Part shown: positions 57,312 to 64,000 of the stretch, in pieces
Layout: every line of letters begins with the position of its first letter
Position numbering within the stretch: position 1 is the stretch's first letter
NCBI RefSeq assembly: GCF_001747405.1
Contig: NZ_CP017305.1
Span: 2,712,001-2,776,000 of the forward strand
Source of the DNA: Chlorobaculum limnaeum
GTDB taxonomy: Bacteria > Bacteroidota > Chlorobiia > Chlorobiales > Chlorobiaceae
Length of the DNA: 64,000 nucleotides
Direction: 5' to 3'
Notes under the pieces: model-generated
Told to the model about the DNA's origin: nothing
Databases searched by the model: none
The model's input: only the letters and a program-made list of their open reading frames with translations
Position numbers and translations under genes: made by a program

Positions 57312-58739
57312 ATGAACTATGAAATCGTCGTGGGCCTCGAGGTCCACTGTCAGCTCAATACAGAAAGCAAGGCCTTCTGCGGCTGCTCCGCGAAGTTCGG
57401 CAAGTCGGCCAACACCAACGTCTGCCCGGTCTGCCTCGCGCTGCCCGGCGCGCTGCCGGTGCTGAACGCCCGCGTGGTGGAGGACGCCGTCAAGCTGGGC
57501 CTCGCCACCAACTGCACCATCGCCCGCCACTCGATTCTGGCGCGAAAGAACTACTTCTACCCCGACCTTCCGAAGGGCTACCAGATTTCGCAGTACGAGG
57601 AGCCAATCTGCTCGGAGGGGATGCTCCATATCGATCTCGACGAGGGCGGCAAGGATATTCGCCTCGTCAGGATTCACATCGAGGAGGATGCGGGCAAGTC
57701 GATCCACGACATTGGCGACGACACCTACATCGACGTGAACCGCTGTGGCGTGCCGCTGCTCGAAATCGTGAGCTACCCCGACATGCGCACGCCGAAGGAG
57801 GCCTCGGCCTACCTGCAGAAGCTGCGCCAGATCGTCAAGTACCTCGGCATCTCCGACGGCAACATGGAGGAGGGCAGCCTGCGCTGCGACGCCAACGTCT
57901 CGGTCAGGCCGGTGGGCGCGACCGAGTACGGCACCCGCACCGAGATCAAGAACATGAACTCGTTCCGCAACGTCGAGCGGGCCATCGAGTACGAAGCCAA
58001 GCGCCACATCGAGGTGATCGAGGGCGGCGGCAAAATCGTGCAGGAGACGCGGCTCTGGGACGCCGACAAGCTCGAAACCCGCTCGATGCGCGGCAAGGAG
58101 CATGCGCACGACTACCGCTACTTCCCCGATCCCGATCTGGTGCCGGTGCTGGTGGATGACGGCATGATGCACCGGATGTGCGAGGAGCTGCCGGAGTTCC
58201 CGGAGGATCGCGCGGCGCGTTTCGTCTCGGAGTTCGGCATTCCGGCGTATGACGCTGGCGTGCTCACCGTGGAGCGCGAAGTCGCCGACTATTTCGAGGC
58301 GACCGTGAACGCTTCGGGCGACGCGAAGGCGTCGTCGAACTGGGTGATGGGCGAGGTGATGCGCACGCTGAAGGAGAAGTACCTCGACATTCACGAATTC
58401 GCCATTTCGCCCGAACGGCTCGGCGGCCTGATCAGACTCATCAACGCGGGCGCGATCAGCAACACCATCGCCAAGCAGGTGTTCGAACTCATGCAGGCGG
58501 ACGAGGCCACGCCGGAAGCGATAGTCGAGCGCGAAGGGCTGGCGCAGGTCTCCGACACCGGAGCCATCGAGACGGCGATCAAGGAGATTCTCGACGCGAA
58601 CCCGAAGCAGCTCGAACAGTACCGCAGCGGCAAGACGCAGCTCTTCGGCTTCTTCGTGGGCCAGTGCATGCAGAAGATGAAAGGCAAGGCGAACCCGAAG
58701 GTGGTGAACGACATGCTCAAGTCGATGCTGGAGGGGTGA
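57312..58739 (+). CDS. gatB: Aspartyl/glutamyl-tRNA amidotransferase subunit B
   Basis: The protein has 475 residues from the ATG at 57312 ([15 protein letters not shown]). The zinc-binding cysteines are in FCGCSAKFG and CPVCLALPG, and the kinase domain has [14 protein letters not shown] and EDAGKSIHD; the C-terminal YqeY-like tail ends [13 protein letters not shown]. With GatA and GatC it converts Glu-tRNA-Gln and Asp-tRNA-Asn to the correct amides. GatA and GatC are not in this window. Confidence 0.97.
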   Translation: MNYEIVVGLEVHCQLNTESKAFCGCSAKFGKSANTNVCPVCLALPGALPVLNARVVEDAVKLGLATNCTIARHSILARKNYFYPDLPKGYQISQYEEPICSEGMLHIDLDEGGKDIRLVRIHIEEDAGKSIHDIGDDTYIDVNRCGVPLLEIVSYPDMRTPKEASAYLQKLRQIVKYLGISDGNMEEGSLRCDANVSVRPVGATEYGTRTEIKNMNSFRNVERAIEYEAKRHIEVIEGGGKIVQETRLWDADKLETRSMRGKEHAHDYRYFPDPDLVPVLVDDGMMHRMCEELPEFPEDRAARFVSEFGIPAYDAGVLTVEREVADYFEATVNASGDAKASSNWVMGEVMRTLKEKYLDIHEFAISPERLGGLIRLINAGAISNTIAKQVFELMQADEATPEAIVEREGLAQVSDTGAIETAIKEILDANPKQLEQYRSGKTQLFGFFVGQCMQKMKGKANPKVVNDMLKSMLEG

Positions 58740-58776
58740 TTGCACTCTTACGGGGGTCGTCTCGAAAGAAAATGGT

Positions 58777-58899
58777 TGTCATTCTGAACGAAGTGAAGAA
58801 TCCAGCGTTTTTTCAGACAGTACGCTCATCGACTGATTAGCAATGTCTAACGAATCCTGCCTGGATTCTCTGCCCGACTGCGTCGGACCCAGAATGACA
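58777..58899. repeat. Fold-back repeat (MITE-like), 123 bp
   Basis: The ends are exact inverted copies, TGTCATTCTG (58777-58786) and CAGAATGACA (58890-58899), and a second inverted pair, AGAATCCAG (58797-58805) and CTGGATTCT (58861-58869), lies inside. There is no coding frame. The TGTCATTCTGA...GAAGAATC pattern resembles dispersed repeats of many bacterial genomes. It lies between convergent gatB and xseB. Confidence 0.7.
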
Positions 58900-58945
58900 T
58901 CCGACGGATGCAGAATGGCGAAAGAGCTGATTCCGGTTCGATCCG

Positions 58946-59242
58946 TCAGCTCTCCATGCCGAACAGGTCGGCGGGTTTCGGAGGTTCGGGTTTCGCCGGT
59001 TTCGCGGGCTTTTCCGGCTGGGCGGCGGCTTGATCGGGATTGATCGTTTCGAGCTTCTTGCGATTATCCTGCAAGCGCTTGCGGCACTCACCGGCAACCG
59101 AGAGGCCCTCCTCGTACAGCGCGATTGAGTTCTCCAGACCGGTATCCGGATTTTCTATCTGGCTGGTCAGCTCTTCGAGGCGCTGGATCAGCTCTTCGAT
59201 GGTCGGGGCGGTTGTCTGGTGTGATTTTCTGGAGGCGGCCAT
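58946..59242 (-). CDS. xseB: Exodeoxyribonuclease VII small subunit
   Basis: The protein has 98 residues. [27 protein letters not shown] and [24 protein letters not shown] are the XseB core (about 14-64). The last 30 residues are Pro/Lys/Ala-rich and variable. It forms exonuclease VII with XseA, which is not in the window. It is divergent from obgE. Confidence 0.93.
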   Translation of the reverse strand: MAASRKSHQTTAPTIEELIQRLEELTSQIENPDTGLENSIALYEEGLSVAGECRKRLQDNRKKLETINPDQAAAQPEKPAKPAKPEPPKPADLFGMES

Positions 59243-59311
59243 CGGTCGGTATGGTTTAATATTCAGAGTAACTTAGGTAACGAGAGCGATTATTACAAAA
59301 AGGATGGCAGC

Positions 59312-60319
59312 GTGAAGTTTGTCGATAGTGCGAAAATCTCGGTGAAGGCTGGCGACGGCGGCCGGGGTAGCGTGAGTTTCAGAAGAGAGAAGTTCGTACC
59401 CAAGGGAGGCCCCGACGGGGGTGACGGAGGACGCGGAGGCCATGTGTATCTCCGTGCCAACCGGCAGCTCGCCACGCTGCTGGACTTCAAGTACCGCAAA
59501 TCCTACATCGCCGACCGGGGTGAACACGGCATGGGCGCGCGCAAGACCGGCAAGGATGGCAAGGATGTCGTCATCGGCGTGCCGTGCGGCACGGTGGTGC
59601 GCAACGCCGAAACCGGCGAGGTGATGTGCGACATGGTCGAGGACGGGCAGGAGGTGATGATCGCCAAGGGCGGTCGCGGCGGCTGGGGCAACCAGCACTT
59701 CGCCACGGCGACCCGGCAGGCGCCGCGCTTCGCCCAGCCCGGCGAAAAGGGCGAGGAGTTCGAGCTCGAGATGGAGCTGAAGCTGATGGCCGATGTCGGC
59801 CTCGTCGGCTTCCCCAACGCGGGCAAATCGACGCTCATCTCGGTGCTCAGCGCGGCGCGTCCGAAGATCGCCGACTACCCGTTCACCACGCTGGTGCCAA
59901 ACCTCGGCATCGTGCGATATGAGGATTACAAGTCTTTCGTCATGGCCGACATTCCGGGCATCATCGAAGGGGCTGCGGAAGGGCGAGGACTGGGCATCCA
60001 GTTCCTGCGCCACATCGAGCGAACCAAGACGCTTCTCGTCATGGTTCCGTCCAATACGGAGGATATTGCCGCCGAGTACGCCACGCTGTTGAAGGAACTC
60101 GAGAAGTTCGATCCGTCGCTGCTCTCCAAGCCGAGACTCGCGGTGATCACCAAAATGGACATCGCGCCGGAAGATTTCGCCATTCCGGAACTCGAACCGG
60201 GCGTGAAGGTGCTCGCCATTTCGAGCGTGGCGGGTAACGGCCTCAAGGCGCTCAAGGACGAGCTGTGGCGTCAGGTGTCACGTCAGAACCAGTCATCCGG
60301 AGAACATGCCGGCAACTGA
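59312..60319 (+). CDS. obgE: Obg-family GTPase
   Basis: The protein has 335 residues. The glycine-rich Obg domain ([21 protein letters not shown]) is followed by the GTPase: G1 [10 protein letters not shown]3 [11 protein letters not shown]4 TKMD. It helps large ribosomal subunit assembly. The C-terminal OCT domain of some Obg proteins is missing. It overlaps the next gene by 14 bases. Confidence 0.96.
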   Translation: MKFVDSAKISVKAGDGGRGSVSFRREKFVPKGGPDGGDGGRGGHVYLRANRQLATLLDFKYRKSYIADRGEHGMGARKTGKDGKDVVIGVPCGTVVRNAETGEVMCDMVEDGQEVMIAKGGRGGWGNQHFATATRQAPRFAQPGEKGEEFELEMELKLMADVGLVGFPNAGKSTLISVLSAARPKIADYPFTTLVPNLGIVRYEDYKSFVMADIPGIIEGAAEGRGLGIQFLRHIERTKTLLVMVPSNTEDIAAEYATLLKELEKFDPSLLSKPRLAVITKMDIAPEDFAIPELEPGVKVLAISSVAGNGLKALKDELWRQVSRQNQSSGEHAGN

Positions 60320-60773
60320 TACCTGCGTCAGAAACGCGCGTCTCGCCGACGCTTCAGCCATCTCCCGTATAACCCAGGGTTACGCGGATGAGGGAATCAT
60401 GCTCAAGCGCCCGGTCGAGAATATCATCGAGCATATCCGCGATTTTTTCGTAGCAGACTACAACGGGCGCGTCATCGGCTGCTGCGCCATCGCCTTCTAC
60501 ACGGTGAAGCTTGCAGAAATTCGCTCGCTCGCCGTGCTCGACGAGTTCCGAAGCAAGGGCATCGGGCGGCTTCTGGTCGAAAAGGCTGAAGCCGTGCTCA
60601 CCGAGGAGGGGGTCGAAGAGGTGTTCGTCTTGACCCTTAATCCCGGATTTTTCAGTAAGATGGGGTACCGACAGATCGAAAAAGAGTATTTTCCACAGAA
60701 GATCTGGCGTGATTGCACCAATTGTCCGAAACTCATGGCATGTGACGAAATCGCCATGGTCAAAACGTTGTGA
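60306..60773 (+). CDS. GNAT acetyltransferase, ArgA-like (N-acetylglutamate synthase)
   Basis: The protein has 155 residues. The acetyl-CoA motif [12 protein letters not shown] is near 79-90, and the C-terminal [19 protein letters not shown] is characteristic of the short ArgA-type enzymes that acetylate glutamate to begin arginine synthesis. The start overlaps obgE by 14 bases, suggesting coupled translation. Confidence 0.85.
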   Translation: MPATDTCVRNARLADASAISRITQGYADEGIMLKRPVENIIEHIRDFFVADYNGRVIGCCAIAFYTVKLAEIRSLAVLDEFRSKGIGRLLVEKAEAVLTEEGVEEVFVLTLNPGFFSKMGYRQIEKEYFPQKIWRDCTNCPKLMACDEIAMVKTL

Positions 60774-60831
60774 GGCCGCTCCGGCCCAGCCAGCTTTAAT
60801 CGAGCCATAACCTTTTAACCGACCAGAATCA

Positions 60832-61098
60832 GTGATCGTCCAGGAAGTGATCATCAGAAACAGCGCGGGTCTGCACACCCGGCCAGCGGCGGCGGTCGTC
60901 AAGCTCGCCTCGAAATTCAAGTCCGAGTTCTTCATCGAGATGGATGGCTCGGAAATCAACGCCAAATCGATCATCGGCGTCATGAGTCTGGCCGCCCCCA
61001 AAGGGTCGCGCATGGTGCTCAAGCTGGAGGGCGAGGACGAAACAGAAGCCGCCAGGCACCTCATCGAATTTTTCGAACAGGGATTCGGCGAAGCGTAA
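60832..61098 (+). CDS. ptsH: HPr phosphocarrier protein
   Basis: The protein has 88 residues from a GTG start. The active histidine lies in NSAGLHTRPAAAV (H15), and the regulatory serine region reads NAKSIIGVMSLAA (Ser46 context). No sugar permease is seen here, so the protein more likely has a regulatory role, as in other phototrophs that lack sugar PTS transport. It precedes the glycosyltransferase cluster by 41 bases. Confidence 0.9.
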   Translation: MIVQEVIIRNSAGLHTRPAAAVVKLASKFKSEFFIEMDGSEINAKSIIGVMSLAAPKGSRMVLKLEGEDETEAARHLIEFFEQGFGEA

Positions 61099-61139
61099 TA
61101 CGTAATAGTCAAAGCCGAATCAAACCGGAAGCCGATCCC

Positions 61140-62285
61140 TTGACCCCGCTGCGGATAGCGCTGCTCAGCCCCTTTCCTCCGCTCAAAGGGGGAATCGCCC
61201 GATTCAGCGACGAGCTTCGCCGGGCGTTCGAGGCGGCGGGTTGCGAAGTGGTGCCGGTGCCCTTCCGGCGGCTCTGGCCCCGATGGCTCATGAAGGGCCG
61301 CCCGGCGACGGAGTCGAGTGACGTGAATCTGCCCGCTTCGCCCTTCGTCCTCGATCTCGTGAATCCTTTCACCTGGTTTTCGGCAGCCCGCAAGCTTCGC
61401 GCGGCCAGGCCCGATGTGCTGCTCGTCGCTTACTGGAGCGGCGTTCTCGCGCCGCTGATGGCACTGATGCGACGGGCGAGCGGATTGCCGACCGTGGTGC
61501 TGCTCCACAATTTCACCTCCCATGAATCCATTCCGGGAGAATCGATGCTCAAGCGTTCGCTGGTTTCATCCTCCGACGGCTTCATCACCCTCTCCCGCGC
61601 CGTCGATTCAGAGCTGCGGGCCTTCGCTCCGGCGGCCCGGACGCTGCGCCTCTTTCATCCCCTCTACGAACGGCAAACATCAGCCCCCGCCAAAGCCGAC
61701 GCGCGGCGCTCGCTCGGCCTGCCGGAGGATGCGCCGGTGCTGCTCTTCTTCGGCTACGTGCGCGAGTACAAGGGGCTCGACACGCTGCTGGAGGCGATGG
61801 CCGCCGTGCTGCGCGAGCTGCCGTCGGCGCAGCTCGTCGTGGCGGGGGAGTTCATTCTCGATTCGTCTCGCTTTCGCGAGCACGCCCGGAGGCTCGGCAT
61901 CGATGGCGCGGTCGAGTTCCGCGAAGGGTACGTGCCCGCCGGTGAGGTCCCGACGCTGATGGCCGCCGCCGATGTGGTGGTGCTGCCCTACCGTTCGGCC
62001 ACGCAGTCGGGCATCGTGTCGCTCGCGCTTGGCCACGGCGTACCGGTGATCGCCTGCAACGCGGGCGGCCTCGGCGATCAGGTCGAGCACGGTCGCACCG
62101 GTTGGCTCGTCCGCGAAGAGGGGGCCGAAGCGCTGGCCGAGGGGATCATCGAATTTTTCGGCGAACGCGAGCGCCTGCCGCTGGCGGCGGGGATCGACGA
62201 GTTTCGCCGCCGCAACTCGTGGCGCGAGTTCGCCTCGCTGGCGGCGGCGTTTCTCGAAACGTGCAGCCGGAGGAGATCGGCATGA
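61140..62285 (+). CDS. Glycosyltransferase family 4
   Basis: The protein has 381 residues from a TTG start. It has the GT-B fold: N-terminal LLSPFPPLKGGIARFSDEL and a C-terminal donor domain with LLFFGYVREYKGLDTLLEAM, VVLPYRSATQSGIVSLALGH and GGLGDQVEHG. The substrate is not predictable. It overlaps the next gene by four bases and begins a run of sugar-related genes probably for cell-surface polysaccharide. Confidence 0.9.
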   Translation: MTPLRIALLSPFPPLKGGIARFSDELRRAFEAAGCEVVPVPFRRLWPRWLMKGRPATESSDVNLPASPFVLDLVNPFTWFSAARKLRAARPDVLLVAYWSGVLAPLMALMRRASGLPTVVLLHNFTSHESIPGESMLKRSLVSSSDGFITLSRAVDSELRAFAPAARTLRLFHPLYERQTSAPAKADARRSLGLPEDAPVLLFFGYVREYKGLDTLLEAMAAVLRELPSAQLVVAGEFILDSSRFREHARRLGIDGAVEFREGYVPAGEVPTLMAAADVVVLPYRSATQSGIVSLALGHGVPVIACNAGGLGDQVEHGRTGWLVREEGAEALAEGIIEFFGERERLPLAAGIDEFRRRNSWREFASLAAAFLETCSRRRSA

Positions 62286-63139
62286 GCGGCGAAAAAACAG
62301 CGGTGATCGTGCTGAACTGGAACAGCGCGGCGGACACGCTCGCCTGCCTGGCGTCGCTCGCGAAGGTCGAAAGCCAGGCGTTCACCACGCTGCTCGTGGA
62401 CAACGGTTCGAGTGATGGCACGGTTGGTCTTGTCCGACGAGCCTTTCCGGCAGTCGAAATCCTCGAACTTCCCCGCAACCTCGGCTTCGCGGGGGGCAAC
62501 AACGCGGGCTTCCGTTCGTTGCGCGGGCGCGGATTCGAGAGCGTGGTGTTCCTGAACAACGACACGGTGGTCGATCCGGGCTTTCTCCTGCCGCTGCTCG
62601 ACGAACTGCAAAAGCCGTGGGTGGGCATCGCCGCGCCGAAAATTCTCTACATGGACGATCCCGGGCGCATCTGGTACGCGGGCGGTGTGCTCGAATCAGC
62701 GACCGGGCTGATCGAACACACCGGCATTCGCCAGCCCGACGGGCCGCGCTTTGATACGCCGGAGCCGGTCTGGTACGCCACCGGGTGCTGCCTCGGGATG
62801 CGCTGCCGCGATTTCGATGCGGTGGGCGGGTTCGACGAGCGGTTCCGCATGTATGGCGAGGACGTCGATCTGTCGATCAAGGTGCGCAAACGCGGCCTCG
62901 TCATCATGTACCAGCCCGCCTCGCGCATCTGGCATCGCGTGTCGGCATCGTCAGGCGGCGAGATGAACCTCGGCAAGCAGCTCCGCAAAAGCGGCGCAGC
63001 GATGACGCTCTTCGCCAAACATGGTATGATCGGCAGCCTCGTGCTCTATCCGCTGCTCCTGCCCTTCCGCGCGGTGCTCGGTCTGCTGCGTTTCCAGCTC
63101 TTCCGGCGGATAGCATCGCAAGAGCGGGAGGAGGCATGA
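62282..63139 (+). CDS. Glycosyltransferase family 2
   Basis: The protein has 285 residues from the ATG at 62282. The GT-A motifs are VIVLNWNSAADTLACL, LLVDNGSSDGTV, FAGGNNAGFR and VVFLNNDTVVDPGFL; a YGEDVDLSIKVRKRG segment follows. It resembles rhamnosyl- and other surface-sugar transferases. It overlaps both neighbours by four bases, so the cluster is translated as one unit. Confidence 0.92.
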   Translation: MSGEKTAVIVLNWNSAADTLACLASLAKVESQAFTTLLVDNGSSDGTVGLVRRAFPAVEILELPRNLGFAGGNNAGFRSLRGRGFESVVFLNNDTVVDPGFLLPLLDELQKPWVGIAAPKILYMDDPGRIWYAGGVLESATGLIEHTGIRQPDGPRFDTPEPVWYATGCCLGMRCRDFDAVGGFDERFRMYGEDVDLSIKVRKRGLVIMYQPASRIWHRVSASSGGEMNLGKQLRKSGAAMTLFAKHGMIGSLVLYPLLLPFRAVLGLLRFQLFRRIASQEREEA

Positions 63140-63717
63140 CGGGCGGGCAGGAATTCAGGACGGTCGTTGACCACGCATGGAGCGCTGATCCGGCGCACCG
63201 GATGCGGTGGGAGAAAAGTCTGGCGTTTGTCCGTGGTTCATCGGCGCTGCCTCTCCCGCTCTGCGCGGGACTCGACATCGGCGACCGGACGCCCGCGACC
63301 GCCATGCTCGAAGCGCACTTCGGCTGCCGCTTCGACACGACCTCGGTCGATCTCGACACCGAGTCTCTCGACGTGGCGACGCGCTATCCTGTGGTGACCG
63401 CCTTCGAGGTGATCGAGCACCTCTACAACCCGCTGCACCTGTTGCTGGAAATCCGAAAGACGCTCGATCCCGCGCCGACCTCCCGTCTCTTTCTCTCAAC
63501 CCCGGCGTGGAAGCCGGGCTTTCTGCAAAGCCCCGACCACTTCCACGAAATGCCGAAGCGCTCGCTCGCCGCACTGCTGTCTCGCGCCGGATTCGAGATC
63601 GTGCGGAACGACGAGTTCGGCATCCGCTCGCCGTTTTTCTGCCTGCGCGGGGTTCGTCCGATGCTGCGATGCATTTTCGAAAAAATAAGGATTTACGAAC
63701 TTGCGGCGCGGCGCTGA
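63136..63717 (+). CDS. Methyltransferase-like protein (class I SAM fold)
   Basis: The protein has 193 residues. LPLCAGLDIGDRTPATAMLE resembles the first SAM-binding motif, VTAFEVIEHLYNPLHLLLEI is the typical motif II/post-I region, and LFLSTPAWKPGF with FHEMPKRSLAALLSRAGFEI are close to the type-11/23 family. The usual glycine-rich loop is weak (GLDIGDRT). The ATG at 63136 overlaps the preceding gene by four bases. It likely acts on a surface saccharide. Confidence 0.75.
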   Translation: MTGGQEFRTVVDHAWSADPAHRMRWEKSLAFVRGSSALPLPLCAGLDIGDRTPATAMLEAHFGCRFDTTSVDLDTESLDVATRYPVVTAFEVIEHLYNPLHLLLEIRKTLDPAPTSRLFLSTPAWKPGFLQSPDHFHEMPKRSLAALLSRAGFEIVRNDEFGIRSPFFCLRGVRPMLRCIFEKIRIYELAARR

Positions 63718-64000
63718 AGAGGATACGGAAGGGGGCGATCTCATCTGGTTCTCCGAAATCCAGTGGGATTTTCTCTCGACCCGGAAGCAGCGGCTGCTCG
63801 CCCGCTTTCCGGCAGAGTGGCGCATTCTCTTCATCGAGCCGTTCGCCGTGGGGCGGCCAAGTCACTGGCTGCCGGTGCAGCGCGGGCGGGTGACGGTCGT
63901 CACCGTGCCTTTTCTCAAAACCATACCGCCGGGCAAGCCGCAGCTCTTCGACAATCCGCTCGTCCGCCAGATCGTCACACTGGCGGGTCGGCTGATCGCT
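63701..64000 (+). CDS. Glycosyltransferase, N-terminal part (runs off the window)
   Basis: The frame is open from about 63701 (TTG) to the window end with no stop, giving 100 residues. IWFSEIQWDFLSTRKQRLLARFP-type sequence and WRILFIEPFAVGRPSHWLPVQ match the N-terminus of GT-B glycosyltransferases of surface-polysaccharide clusters. The start is uncertain. It continues the cluster beginning at 61140. Confidence 0.7.
   Translation, partial: MRRGAEEDTEGGDLIWFSEIQWDFLSTRKQRLLARFPAEWRILFIEPFAVGRPSHWLPVQRGRVTVVTVPFLKTIPPGKPQLFDNPLVRQIVTLAGRLIA

Overview
The window is chromosomal DNA of a green sulfur bacterium, most likely a Chlorobaculum close to C. tepidum. The best single marker is an intact bchU (bacteriochlorophyllide C-20 methyltransferase, 24216-25232) with the two residues reported as important in the C. 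tepidum enzyme. A complete fumarate reductase/succinate dehydrogenase (needed in both directions of the TCA cycle, and in the reductive cycle of Chlorobi), an F0 operon separated from F1, and a full dcw cluster fit the same group. Most genes are GC-rich and tightly packed; the accessory patches are visibly AT-richer.

Layout. 1-4356: end of a PagL-like lipid A deacylase, a cyclase-family hydrolase, and the three-gene fumarate reductase/succinate dehydrogenase operon. 4357-7700: an accessory patch with a transposase (RAYT) remnant, an OLD-family nuclease gene split by a frameshift at an A7 run, dinD, and an unexplained 10-bp phased repeat array. 7728-15344: transaldolase, a deoxyhypusine synthase-like gene, SRP RNA, trpS, a HAD phosphatase, argS, nadD, a BamD-like lipoprotein and tRNA-Ala(CGC). 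15411-18716: F0 part of ATP synthase (two accessory membrane proteins, a, c, b, delta) on the minus strand, closed by a terminator; alpha, gamma, beta and epsilon are not here. 18749-24000: galE, a broken PIN gene, an AT-rich membrane protein, pgeF, and an IS5-like element that landed inside a REP-type repeat cluster. 24216-26718: bchU and an acetyl-CoA hydrolase/CoA-transferase.

26867-43896 is a complete division and cell wall cluster on the minus strand: mraZ, rsmH, an ftsL-like gene, ftsI, murE, murF, mraY, murD, ftsW, murG, murC, ftsQ, ftsA, ftsZ. A three-copy, 10-bp direct repeat directly before mraZ matches MraZ operators. The murE residues point to meso-diaminopimelate peptidoglycan. 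44200-47303: an IS630 element and a three-lipoprotein operon (CsgG-like, DUF4810, DUF799) whose first gene carries a nonsense codon.

47743-53480: a NYN nuclease-like protein, chorismate mutase, mltG, pgk, a rhomboid protease, a DUF1232 protein, a macrodomain protein and a small secreted protein. 53611-56290 is a decaying defence-like patch: a DUF4365 fragment, an apparently intact ATPase-TOPRIM gene, and a TIR-domain fragment of 56 residues. 56717-64000: a SYLF protein, gatB, a fold-back repeat, xseB, obgE, an acetyltransferase, HPr and the beginning of a glycosyltransferase/methyltransferase cluster that runs off the end.

I see no CRISPR array, prophage, integrase or clearly new intact system. 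The most unusual material is in the repeats (gene-end repeats that supply stop codons, the phased array near dinD, the REP/RAYT relics), in the broken accessory genes, and in two core proteins with altered signature motifs (FtsZ, ArgS).
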